A stretch of DNA of 64,000 bases, taken from NCBI GenBank assembly GCA_052035955.1, contig JBPOHD010000037.1, forward strand, positions 1-64,000, in the 5' to 3' direction. The stretch is from JAEUNJ01 sp052035955. Lineage in GTDB: Bacteria; Pseudomonadota; Gammaproteobacteria; Burkholderiales; Rhodocyclaceae. The position numbers were made by a program, and so were the translations under genes. The notes beneath the pieces are model-generated. The model did no database searches. It was not told the DNA's origin and worked only from the letters and a program-made list of their open reading frames with translations. Below are positions 33,411 through 41,776 of the stretch, piece after piece (within the stretch, counting starts at the first letter, position 1; every line of letters starts with the position of its first letter).

Positions 33411-33537
33411 CATGGATTCCCGGGCACCCGAAGACCGGCCTGCCTCCGTCCCCCTGCGGCTCCCTCGGTCTCCCATGCGACATGGCTTCCCAGGCATGGC
33501 TTCGGCATTAGTCCGAACGGGCTATTGACGATTGCGA

Positions 33538-33553
33538 CGGCACCGGCCTAGCA
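33538..33553 (+). promoter_or_regulatory. Sigma-54 (RpoN) type promoter for the PEP-CTERM gene
   Basis: CGGCACCGGCCTAGCA matches the sigma-54 consensus TGGCACG-N4-TTGCW in spacing, with the essential GG (33539–33540) and GC (33551–33552) 12 bases apart. It differs from consensus at three positions. Transcription would start at about 33565, leaving a ~66-base leader to the ATG at 33631. Many PEP-CTERM genes depend on RpoN with the PrsK/PrsR two-component system, which fits. Confidence 0.65.
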
Positions 33554-33630
33554 TCAAGGCTCCATACGGCGCGTGATGCCGGCTTTCCCGGGCAGTGTGC
33601 GCATCGCATCGAGTGACAGGAGAATCCCAA

Positions 33631-34275
33631 ATGAATCGAACGAGGCTGCTTGCATCGGCTTTCCTTCTCGCGGCTGCCGCGCCAACCCATGCCGCCAACC
33701 TGATCGTAAATGGTTCGTTCGAAGGGGGGGCCTTTCTCGGTGGCACGAGCACTTCCTGGAACGGCATTCCGGACGGGGGAACGGCCGTCACCGGATGGGT
33801 GGCCGGAACGAACGGATTCGACTGGCACCAGGCTGTCGAGTTTGGTCCCGCCAAGGACGGTTACCGGATGGTGGACCTGACGCTCGGCTCCAGGAGCGGG
33901 GCGATTTCGCAGAGCTTCGCAACGGTGGCCGGGCGCGCTTACGAGTTGAGGTTTGCGGTGACGGCGCCGGGCGCTTTCTTTGGCGCCGCTGCGCTGGAGG
34001 TGAGCGTCGGAGACGCGGTTGCGTCCTACTCGGTTTCCCGCTCGCCGACGTTCCCGCTTTCGTGGGAAACGAAGACCCTCGCGTTCCGCGCGACCTCCGG
34101 CGTCACGACCCTGGTGTTTACCGGGCCTTCGTCGAGCGCCTATTGGGGCCCGGTGATCGACGACGTCTCGGTGACGGTGGCGATTCCCGAACCCGAAACC
34201 TACGCGATGATGCTGGCCGGTCTTGGCATGTTGGGTTTCGTGGCGCGCCGCCGCAAGCAGGCGGCCACGGCGTAA
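33631..34275 (+). CDS. PEP-CTERM sorting-domain exported protein
   Basis: This 214-residue protein has a signal peptide (to THA/A), a beta-rich domain starting ANLIVNGSFEGGAF (DUF642-like start), and a C-terminal PEP-CTERM signal: IPEPETYAMMLAGLGMLGF followed by basic ARRRK. The signal is recognised by an exosortase (EpsH) that cleaves and anchors such proteins during exopolysaccharide production. The exosortase is not in this window. The start has an AGGAGA ribosome-binding site and an intrinsic terminator follows. Confidence 0.9.
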   Translation: MNRTRLLASAFLLAAAAPTHAANLIVNGSFEGGAFLGGTSTSWNGIPDGGTAVTGWVAGTNGFDWHQAVEFGPAKDGYRMVDLTLGSRSGAISQSFATVAGRAYELRFAVTAPGAFFGAAALEVSVGDAVASYSVSRSPTFPLSWETKTLAFRATSGVTTLVFTGPSSSAYWGPVIDDVSVTVAIPEPETYAMMLAGLGMLGFVARRRKQAATA

Positions 34276-34299
34276 CGGAGTTTCGTCAGCCCCGGAACG

Positions 34300-34325
34300 A
34301 ACCCGGCTGCGGCCGGGTTTTTCTT
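34300..34325 (+). terminator. Intrinsic terminator after the PEP-CTERM gene
   Basis: The 8-bp stem AACCCGGC/GCCGGGTT with a 4-base loop at 34300–34319 is followed by a T-rich run (TTTCTTT). It lies 25 bases after the PEP-CTERM stop codon and shows that this gene is monocistronic. Confidence 0.85.
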
Positions 34326-34677
34326 TCCCGGGATCGCGGGAAGGCGCGCGGCTCGCCACCGCCCCCCTCCCCCGACCTCGCACGTCGCCCGATGCCGCAC
34401 GCCGTCGACCCCGGGGAAGCGCCGGGCGCCGTCGCGCGCGGCATGGAGACCGGGGTCCGCGAACCCAAGCGACGGTCTGGCCGGGGAAATTTCGGCGGCG
34501 ATGAACGCGGAACCGTCACTAGAATGTAAAGGACTCGTCGAGCGCCAGGCCATTCGGGTGCCGGGCAAAGCCGGCAGCGGGTGGGGAGCAGGGTTTGGGT
34601 TCCCCGGCGTCCAGGACGCGACGCACACCGGGATGACCGATGGCTCCGATCGAGCGCACCGCACCGCCAAGGTGCCC

Positions 34678-35811
34678 ATGAACGCCGGGAGGTTCGGATT
34701 GCCCCGACAAGGAAAGCAGAAAGATCCGGCCCGACGCCCGGACCGGGCCGACGAGGGTGACTGGTTCGCCATCCTGCTGCGGCAAACCCATGTACCCGTC
34801 GGCGTTTCACGCTTGTCCGACGGCCGCTACCGGATGGCCAACGATGCCTTCCTGCGCCTGTTCGGCTACACCCGGGACGAGGTGATCGGGAAGACGGCCA
34901 GTGACCTGGGCCTCTGGCCGGACCTCGAGGAGCGGACCCGCCTGCTGTCTCTCCTGTCGGAAGCCGAGGCCGTGAGCGGCTTCGAGGCGAAATTCCGCGA
35001 CAAGGCGGGGCGGGTCGGCGACCTGGCGATTTCCGCCGAGCGGGTGGTCCTGGAGGGGGAGCAACACCTCGTGGGCTTCCTGACCGACATTTCCGAGCGT
35101 AAGCGCGCCGAAAGGGAACTGCGCGAAAGCCAGCGGCGGCTCGAATTCGCACTGACCGGGTCCGGCCTGGGGCTCTGGGATTACCACGTGGCGGAAGAAA
35201 CGGTGGTGTACGACGACCGGTGGTGCGCCATGCTCGGTTACCGCGTGGACGAAATCAATCCCGAACTCGGCAGCTGGCAAAAGCTGGTCCATCCGGACGA
35301 CTGGTCCGGTGTGCAGCAGGCCGTCGAGGCGCACATGAGCGGAGAATCGGCCACCTACGAGACCGAACACCGGGTGCGGCACAAGGATGGTCACTGGGTG
35401 TGGGTGCTGGCGAGGGGCCGCATCGTCCAGCGGAGCCCCGAGGGAGTCCCATTGCGAGTGGCCGGCACCGTCCTCGACATCACGGAACAGCGGCGCCTTT
35501 CCCGCGAGGTCGGCTTGCTGCTGAGGCGCGTCGAATCCCTGATTCGGGGGGTCGCCTCGCCGCCTCGCGAAAACGCCACGCGGGAGACCGGGTCCGGGGG
35601 AGAGCGGGCCGATCGGCTGACGCGGCGGCAGGGCCAGATCCTGCAACTGGTCACGGCGGGGCTGACCTCCAGGCAGATCGCGGCCCGATTGAAAATCGCC
35701 GAATCGACGGTCGCCTCGCACCGCCGCGACCTGATGCGGCGACTGAAGCTGCACAACGTTGCCGACCTGACGCGGCACGCCCTCCAGTACCGGTTGCCGG
35801 ATCCGGACTAA
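34678..35811 (+). CDS. PAS-PAS-LuxR transcriptional regulator
   Basis: The 377-residue soluble protein has two PAS domains (about residues 22–140 and 150–265, with PAC-type endings GFLTDISERKRAE and GTVLDITEQRR) and a C-terminal LuxR/GerE DNA-binding domain (RLTRRQGQILQLVTAGLTSR). No receiver or kinase domain is present, so it probably binds a ligand or cofactor directly. The start at 34678 has an AAGG site; in-frame codons at 34501 and 34633 are possible, but the extra residues are not PAS-like. It precedes the PhnD-like sensor pair on the same strand. Confidence 0.82.
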   Translation: MNAGRFGLPRQGKQKDPARRPDRADEGDWFAILLRQTHVPVGVSRLSDGRYRMANDAFLRLFGYTRDEVIGKTASDLGLWPDLEERTRLLSLLSEAEAVSGFEAKFRDKAGRVGDLAISAERVVLEGEQHLVGFLTDISERKRAERELRESQRRLEFALTGSGLGLWDYHVAEETVVYDDRWCAMLGYRVDEINPELGSWQKLVHPDDWSGVQQAVEAHMSGESATYETEHRVRHKDGHWVWVLARGRIVQRSPEGVPLRVAGTVLDITEQRRLSREVGLLLRRVESLIRGVASPPRENATRETGSGGERADRLTRRQGQILQLVTAGLTSRQIAARLKIAESTVASHRRDLMRRLKLHNVADLTRHALQYRLPDPD

Positions 35812-36187
35812 GTCGCCCCGTCGGCAAGGAATGCCCTGACCGGTCGCCCGGCCCAGCCCTGGCCGTTTCCACCCGAATCTGGGTAGGAAATCCCTTCGGG
35901 CAGAGGATTACCACTGCCGGAATGACCGTCTAAAGTTGAAGTGGCGGAATTGCCTGCGCCCGCTTCGATCTAAATCTTTGGACATAGTCCGGATGACCGG
36001 CATTGCGGAAATCTCTCCATCGCGCGCACCGACGGCAGCGCCCATGGTCGCGGGGCCGCCGTACAGGCTGTCGTGGGGGTTGGGCTTGGTTGCCCGATTC
36101 CTGCGGCGCTTCGGCCCCTGGCGCGCCCAATGCAACCGATGCAACCAACGCAACCGACGGGCAGCCGGGCATCGCGGGCTTCAAGGC

Positions 36188-37057
36188 GTGGCCACCCCAG
36201 GGCCGGGGGTTCCAGGACGCGGAAGGCAGTGTCTGGCCTTCGTCGCCGCCTGCCTTCTGATTCCAGCCCCGTCGCAGGGCCAGACCTACGGTTTCGGGGT
36301 GCTGAACCAGCGCAGCGTGACCCTGACCGCCCAGTACTGGAACCCCATCCTCGACTACGTCAGCCGGAAGGCTGGCGTTTCGCTGGTTCTCCAGATGGGC
36401 AAAGACGTTCCGGAAACCTACGCCATGACCGGCCGCGGCGCATTCGACTTCCTGTACTCCAATCACATTTTCACGCCCGACAACGCACGCGCCGGATACC
36501 GGGTGATCCTGCGCCCCAACGAGGACGCCATCCAGGGACAGATCGTGGTTCCGGAGGCGAGCCCGTTGGGCAGCCTGGCAGATCTCCGCGGCAAGGAAGT
36601 CGGCTTTCCTTCGCCCGCCGCCTTCGTGGCCTACGTGGTGCCCATGGACCATTTCACCCGCATAGGCCTGGAGATCGTCCCGGTCTTCGGTGGAAACCAG
36701 GAAGGCGTCATGGCCCAACTGAAGGCGGGCAGGGTGGCGGCAGGAGCCGTCAACTCGAGGATCATGCGCGACTATGCGGAACGCTCGGGCTTCCGGTATC
36801 GGGTCCTCTGGTCGACGGCCGACTACCTGAACCTGCCCATCTCGGTTGGCCCGCAGGTTCCCGCCGCCGTGGCCGAACGCGTGCAGCAGGTGATGGACAG
36901 GATGGACGAGGACCCCGAGGGGATCCGGATCCTCCAGGCCAGCGGCGAGATCATCCGCCAGTCTCCTCCCTATGGATTCCGGGCGGCCTCGGACAAGGAT
37001 TACGCGAGCTATCGCGCCTTCTACCGGACCACCGTCCTCAAGGACCTGAAACCATGA
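36188..37057 (+). CDS. PhnD-like periplasmic substrate-binding protein
   Basis: This exported protein of about 289 residues has a signal sequence (core CLAFVAACLLIPAP) and a PhnD/phosphate-phosphonate-type binding fold: YGFGVLNQRSVTLTAQYWNP, FDFLYSNHIF and DLRGKEVGFPSPAA. The GTG at 36188 is the likeliest start; upstream codons add a low-complexity region. It overlaps the hybrid kinase by 4 bases, an arrangement in which the binding protein usually serves as periplasmic sensor for the kinase rather than a transporter. No ABC transporter genes are nearby. Confidence 0.82.
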   Translation: MATPGPGVPGRGRQCLAFVAACLLIPAPSQGQTYGFGVLNQRSVTLTAQYWNPILDYVSRKAGVSLVLQMGKDVPETYAMTGRGAFDFLYSNHIFTPDNARAGYRVILRPNEDAIQGQIVVPEASPLGSLADLRGKEVGFPSPAAFVAYVVPMDHFTRIGLEIVPVFGGNQEGVMAQLKAGRVAAGAVNSRIMRDYAERSGFRYRVLWSTADYLNLPISVGPQVPAAVAERVQQVMDRMDEDPEGIRILQASGEIIRQSPPYGFRAASDKDYASYRAFYRTTVLKDLKP

Positions 37058-39048
37058 TGCGCGAGCGCTGGGATCGGGCAGGCATCGCATCCCGACTTTC
37101 CATCGTCATCATGCTGATTCTGGTCGCGGCGGGGGCCATCCTCGCCGTCATCATGGTCCATCAGGTCGCCGCGGCGACGCAACGCGAACTTGCGATCCGG
37201 CTCAATGGACGCGTCGCGTGGCTCGCGATCGCCTGCCGGGAACCGGCAATCATCGGCGACCTCGCGACGATCGAACAGTTGCTCGAGGAACAGTCGAAAC
37301 ACGAGGACTCCCGCGAGGCGTCGTTCGCGGACCCGCGCGGGTCGCGATTGGCGAGGCAGGGCCACCCTCCGGCGCTCTCTGTGCCGGGCTGGTTCGTCGA
37401 ATGGCTCGCGATCGACACCTTCAAGGCGCGACGATCCATCATCGTCGGCGGACGCAGCTATGGCGAGGTGGCGGTCGAACTGGCGCCGAACAGGGCGATC
37501 ATCGCGGCCTGGAACAACCTCCTCGCGATAGGCATCACCGCGTGCGGCGCGCTGATCGTGGTGGTGGGCGCCATCCTGTTCTTCCTGCGGCGGAGCCTGA
37601 GGCCGCTGGACCACCTGGCGGCAGGCGCCCGGGACTTCGCCACGGGCAACATGGGGGCCCGGGTCACCGTCGAGGGCAGCCCGGAAATGAGGGGCCTGAT
37701 CGAGGCGTTCAACCGGATGGCGGAGACCGTTTGCAGCCGCGAAGGGGAAATCCGCGGGCACCGCGACCGCCTCGAGGAGCAGGTTGCCCGCCGGACGGAG
37801 GAACTTTCCCGGGCCAAGGCCGCGGCCGAAATCGCAAACATGGCGAAGAGCGCCTTCCTGGCCAACATGAGCCATGAAATCAGGACGCCGCTGAACGCGA
37901 TCACCGGCATGGCGCACCTCATCCGGCGCGGCGGCCTGACCCCGAAACAGAACCGGCAACTTGAAACCCTCGAAGCGGCCAGTACCCACCTCCTCGGCGT
38001 CATCGATGCGATCCTCGAGCTATCCAAGATCGAGGCGGGCAAGTTCGAACTCGAGGAGGCCCGGATTTCCGTCGCGCGACTGGTCGAGGACATCGTGTCG
38101 ATGATCCGCGGCCGGGCGGAAGGCAAGGGGCTGCAATTGAAGAGCGCCGTCGAGCCCCTTCCAGGCGACCTTCTCGGCGACGCCACCCGCCTCCGGCAGG
38201 CACTGCTCAATTACGCAAGCAATGCCGTCAAGTTCACGGATGCGGGCAGCGTCACCGTGCGGGCGCGGGCGTCCGACGAAAATTCGGGGGGATTGCTCGT
38301 GCGCTTCGAGGTGGAGGATACGGGGATAGGGATAGACCCGAAGGTCATCCCCAGGCTGTTCAGCCCTTTCGAACAGGCGGATTCCACGACGACCCGGCGT
38401 TTTGGCGGCACGGGCCTCGGGCTGGCGATCACCAAGCGGTTCGCCGAACTCATGGGTGGCGAAGCGGGCGCCGAAAGCGTGCCAGGACAGGGCAGCCTGT
38501 TCTGGTTCTCGGCACGCCTGAAGAGGGGGATGCCGGCGCTCGCCCCGCCGGCCGCCCAGCCGGCGATGAGCGCCGAATCCACGCTGAGGAATACCCATTC
38601 CGGCGCCCGGATCCTGCTGGTGGAGGACGATCCGATCAACCTGGAGGTTGCCCTGGAGTCCCTCGCGGAAGTCTTCCCGACGGTCGCCATCGCCCGGGAC
38701 GGCGCCGAGGCCGTGGATCGGGTGGCGACCGCGAGGTTCGACCTCGTCCTGATGGACATACAAATGCCGAACCTGGACGGACTGGAAGCGACGCAGAGGA
38801 TCAGGAAGCTCCCGAACGGACGACATGTCCCGATCGTCGCCATGACCGCCAACGCCTTCGCGGAAGACCGGACCCGCTGCTTCGAGGCAGGGATGAACGA
38901 TTTCATGGCCAAGCCGGTCGTACCGGCGACCCTGTTCGAGATGGTTCTCAAGTGGCTTGAGACGTCCCGGAGGGATGACGGTGCCATGGCGGAGCCCTTT
39001 CCGGCGCCCCGGGGGGCAGCGGCACCGACCGGTTCCCGGTCCGTTTGA
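37054..39048 (+). CDS. Hybrid sensor histidine kinase paired with the PhnD-like protein
   Basis: This 664-residue kinase has two transmembrane segments (about residues 15–37 and 158–180) with a periplasmic domain of about 120 residues between, then HAMP, a coiled coil, and HisKA with His near residue 273 (NMSHEIRTPLNAITG). It continues with an ATPase domain (VEDTGIGID, GGTGLGLAI) and a receiver domain (about 520–635, Asp in LVLMDIQMPNLDG). No HPt domain is present, so the phosphate must pass to a separate protein. The two ATGs at 37054 and 37057 overlap the binding-protein stop. Confidence 0.9.
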   Translation: MMRERWDRAGIASRLSIVIMLILVAAGAILAVIMVHQVAAATQRELAIRLNGRVAWLAIACREPAIIGDLATIEQLLEEQSKHEDSREASFADPRGSRLARQGHPPALSVPGWFVEWLAIDTFKARRSIIVGGRSYGEVAVELAPNRAIIAAWNNLLAIGITACGALIVVVGAILFFLRRSLRPLDHLAAGARDFATGNMGARVTVEGSPEMRGLIEAFNRMAETVCSREGEIRGHRDRLEEQVARRTEELSRAKAAAEIANMAKSAFLANMSHEIRTPLNAITGMAHLIRRGGLTPKQNRQLETLEAASTHLLGVIDAILELSKIEAGKFELEEARISVARLVEDIVSMIRGRAEGKGLQLKSAVEPLPGDLLGDATRLRQALLNYASNAVKFTDAGSVTVRARASDENSGGLLVRFEVEDTGIGIDPKVIPRLFSPFEQADSTTTRRFGGTGLGLAITKRFAELMGGEAGAESVPGQGSLFWFSARLKRGMPALAPPAAQPAMSAESTLRNTHSGARILLVEDDPINLEVALESLAEVFPTVAIARDGAEAVDRVATARFDLVLMDIQMPNLDGLEATQRIRKLPNGRHVPIVAMTANAFAEDRTRCFEAGMNDFMAKPVVPATLFEMVLKWLETSRRDDGAMAEPFPAPRGAAAPTGSRSV

Positions 39049-39193
39049 AGCAGGGTGGAAACCCGGAGGCAGGCGCGCCGGGGCGATCCGGACATCGATG
39101 CGGATGGGGGGCGCAGCCGTCGCCGGAATACCGCCCCTCCGCGCGCAGCGCCCCCCCGAAATCCTTTATCCGGCATTTCCCGCGGTGTAGTAT

Positions 39194-39297
39194 CGCGCGG
39201 TTTTTCCGGCGCCCCCCGGTGCGGCGCCGGTCCGCAACGGGCACGAAGGGCTGGGCAGCGAGCGTGGCAACGGAATTTCTCATGGGTAACGAGGCGA
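39194..39297 (+). repeat. Second copy of the 33306–33410 segment, covering the iorA start
   Basis: This copy carries the shared core GCGCCGGTCCGCAACGGGCAC and extends into the first codons of iorA. In it, TGCGG and CCGCA flank the core and could form a small stem, which is lost in the other copy. The rest of the 215-bp gap 39049–39263 shows only GC-rich sequence and a weak TAGTAT -10-like hexamer near 39188. Confidence 0.6.
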
Positions 39298-41153
39298 TCG
39301 GGCTGGGCGCCCTCGCCGCGGGCGTCAGGGTCGTGACCGGCTATCCGGGCACGCCGTCGAGCGAGATATTGCCGACGGTGTCGGCGCGCAAGAACGGCCC
39401 CATCCACGTGGAGTGGTCGGTCAACGAGAAGGTGGCGCTGGAGGTGGCGGCCGGCGCGGCCATGGCCGGGGCGCGGTCCATGGTGACCATGAAGCAGGTG
39501 GGCCTCAACGTGGCGGCGGACCCGCTGATGAGCCTGGCCTACCTGGGCGTCAAGGGGGGCATGGTGGTGGTGGTGGCCGACGACCCTGGCCCCATCTCGT
39601 CCCAGACCGAGCAGGACACGCGGACCTTCGGCCTCTTCTCCAAGCTGCCGGTCTTCGATCCGGCCTCGCCGGAGGAGGCCTACGAGATGGTCATCGATGC
39701 CTTCGAGCTTTCCGAGCGCTTCGGCACGCCGGTGCTGTTCCGGCCGACCACCCGGGTCTGCCACGGCAACGCGCCGGTGGCCCTGCGCGAGGCGCCGGCG
39801 GCGGAGGCCGCGAAGCTGCGCTTCGCCAAGGATCCGCGCTGGGTGATCTTCCCCCGCCTGTCCTACGAGAACCACCTGAAGATGGAGCAGCGCCTGCCGG
39901 TGATCGCCGGGGAGTTCTCGCGCTACCGCTTCAATTCCCTGGCCGGCGAAGGCCGCCTGGGCATCGTCACCCATGGCATCAGCACCGGCTACGTGGGCGA
40001 GGCCCTGTCCATCCTGGCCGAGCGCGGCGAGTTGCCGGCCCACAAGCTGCTGCGGGTGGCCACGCCCCATCCCTTCCCGAAGGACCTGGCCCTGGACTTC
40101 CTGCAGGGGCTGGACCGGGTGCTGGCCATCGAGGAGCTGGACCCCTTCCTCGAGCGGGAGCTGCAGCGCCTGGCGGGCGAGCGCCACCTGCCGGTGACGG
40201 TGCTCGGCAAGGGGAGCGGGCACATCCAGGTGGCGGGCGAGAACAGCGTCGCCGCGGCCACCCGGGCCATCGCCGACTTCCTCGGGCTGCCGCAGCCGCC
40301 CGCCGCCCCGGTCGGCGTGCCGGCGGTACCCATGGTGCCCATGGTCCAGATGGCCTGCATGACCCCGGACAGGCCGGCGGCGCCGGAACTGCCGGGCCGG
40401 CCGCCGGTGCTCTGCGCCGGCTGTTCCCACCGGGCCTCCTTCGTGGCGGTCAAGCGCTCGATGCGCAAGCGGCGGGCGATCTTCAGCGGCGACATCGGCT
40501 GCTACACCCTCGGCAACGCGGCGCCCCTCAACATGGTCGATACCTGCCTGTGCATGGGCGCCGGCATCACCATGGCCCAGGGCCTGCACGTGGCGGAGCC
40601 GGAGGCCGTGCATTTCGCCTTCATCGGCGACTCCACCTTCTTCCATTCGGGCATCACGGGCATCATCAACGCGGTCTACAACCGGACCCCCATCGTCGTC
40701 GTCGTGCTGGACAACGCCACCACGGCGATGACGGGCCTGCAGCCCCACCCGGGGACCGGCGACACGATGATGGGCGCGGTGTCGCAGAAGGTGGACATCG
40801 CCACCGTGCTGCGCGGCATTGGCGTGCGGCACGTGGAGAAGTGCGATCCGCTGCAGGTGGAGGCCGCGGAGGCGGCCGTGGTCCGCGCCGCCGAGGCCAC
40901 CGCCGGCGGCGTGGCGGCGCTGATCTTCGAGTCGCCCTGCATCCACGTGGCGACCCGGGGACCGGACTACGTGGTGGCCCCGGACGCCTGCGAGTGCAAG
41001 GAATGCATCATCAAGCTCGGCTGCCCGGCCATCCTCAGCATCGAGGGCAAGGCCTGGATCGACAACTCCCTGTGCACCGGCTGCGACCTCTGCCTGCAGA
41101 TCTGCCGCTTCGACGCCATCCACAAGGTGCCGGCCGGGGAGGTCCTGCGATGA
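39264..41153 (+). CDS. iorA: Indolepyruvate:ferredoxin oxidoreductase alpha subunit
   Basis: This subunit of about 629 residues has N-terminal pyruvate-ferredoxin oxidoreductase-type domains (FLMGNEAIGLGALAAGVRVV, VTGYPGTPSSEI), a TPP-binding region (GDIGCYTLGNAAP, IGDSTFFHSGITG) and a C-terminal ferredoxin domain with CECKEC, CIIKLGC and CTGCDLCLQIC (two [4Fe-4S] sites). It oxidises aryl-2-oxoacids such as indolepyruvate or phenylpyruvate to the acyl-CoA, reducing ferredoxin. The GTG at 39264 is assumed; the ATG at 39282 (MGNEA) is the alternative. It overlaps iorB (ATGA). Confidence 0.93.
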   Translation: MATEFLMGNEAIGLGALAAGVRVVTGYPGTPSSEILPTVSARKNGPIHVEWSVNEKVALEVAAGAAMAGARSMVTMKQVGLNVAADPLMSLAYLGVKGGMVVVVADDPGPISSQTEQDTRTFGLFSKLPVFDPASPEEAYEMVIDAFELSERFGTPVLFRPTTRVCHGNAPVALREAPAAEAAKLRFAKDPRWVIFPRLSYENHLKMEQRLPVIAGEFSRYRFNSLAGEGRLGIVTHGISTGYVGEALSILAERGELPAHKLLRVATPHPFPKDLALDFLQGLDRVLAIEELDPFLERELQRLAGERHLPVTVLGKGSGHIQVAGENSVAAATRAIADFLGLPQPPAAPVGVPAVPMVPMVQMACMTPDRPAAPELPGRPPVLCAGCSHRASFVAVKRSMRKRRAIFSGDIGCYTLGNAAPLNMVDTCLCMGAGITMAQGLHVAEPEAVHFAFIGDSTFFHSGITGIINAVYNRTPIVVVVLDNATTAMTGLQPHPGTGDTMMGAVSQKVDIATVLRGIGVRHVEKCDPLQVEAAEAAVVRAAEATAGGVAALIFESPCIHVATRGPDYVVAPDACECKECIIKLGCPAILSIEGKAWIDNSLCTGCDLCLQICRFDAIHKVPAGEVLR

Positions 41154-41776
41154 AGGCCAACATCATCATCGCCGGCGTCGGCGGCCAGGGCACGGTGCTG
41201 GCGGCGCGGCTGGTGGCGCGGGCGGCCATGGATGCCGGCCTCGCAGTGCGCACCTCGGAGACCATCGGCATGGCCCAGCGGGGCGGCTCCGTGGTCAGCC
41301 ACGTGCGCATCTCGGACGGGCCGATCGCCTCGCCCCTGATGCCTCCGGGCACGGCGGACACGCTGCTCGGCTTCGAGCCGGGCGAGGTGGTGCGCAGCCT
41401 GCACTTCCTGCGCCCCGGGGGGACCATCGTCGCCAACGCCCATACCGTGGCGCCGGTGGCGGCGGCCCTGGGCCGGCTGGAATACAGCGGCCCGGCGATG
41501 ATCGACTACCTGGGCCGCTGCGGCGGCCGGCTGGTGGTGGTCGACGGCGACGCCCTTTGCGCCGAGGTGGGCTCGACCAAGGTGCTCAACGTGGCCCTGA
41601 TCGGCGCCGCGGCGGCGGCCGACGCCCTGGGCCTGACGCTGGACCGGATCGAGGCGGCCCTGCGCGCCTCCCTGAAGCCGAAGCTGGTCGACATGAACGT
41701 CCGGGCCCTGCACGCCGGGGCGCGGGCCGCGGCGGCCGCCCCGGCGGCGGCGGCCCCGGCGGAGGCGCAGCCGTGA
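41150..41776 (+). CDS. iorB: Indolepyruvate:ferredoxin oxidoreductase beta subunit
   Basis: This 208-residue gamma/beta-type subunit has the motifs IIIAGVGGQGTVLAARLVAR and TSETIGMAQRGGSVVSHVR, typical of IorB, which completes the 2-oxoacid oxidoreductase with IorA. The C-terminus is an Ala/Pro-rich tail. It starts within the iorA stop (ATGA) and the ligase gene starts within its stop (GTGA), indicating a coupled three-gene operon. Confidence 0.92.
   Translation: MKANIIIAGVGGQGTVLAARLVARAAMDAGLAVRTSETIGMAQRGGSVVSHVRISDGPIASPLMPPGTADTLLGFEPGEVVRSLHFLRPGGTIVANAHTVAPVAAALGRLEYSGPAMIDYLGRCGGRLVVVDGDALCAEVGSTKVLNVALIGAAAAADALGLTLDRIEAALRASLKPKLVDMNVRALHAGARAAAAAPAAAAPAEAQP

Noticed and set aside
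33397..33528. Short open frame MNDAVAMDSRAPEDR...
   Set aside because: It lies in the degenerate copy of the iorA leader and has no ribosome-binding site of its own or family similarity.
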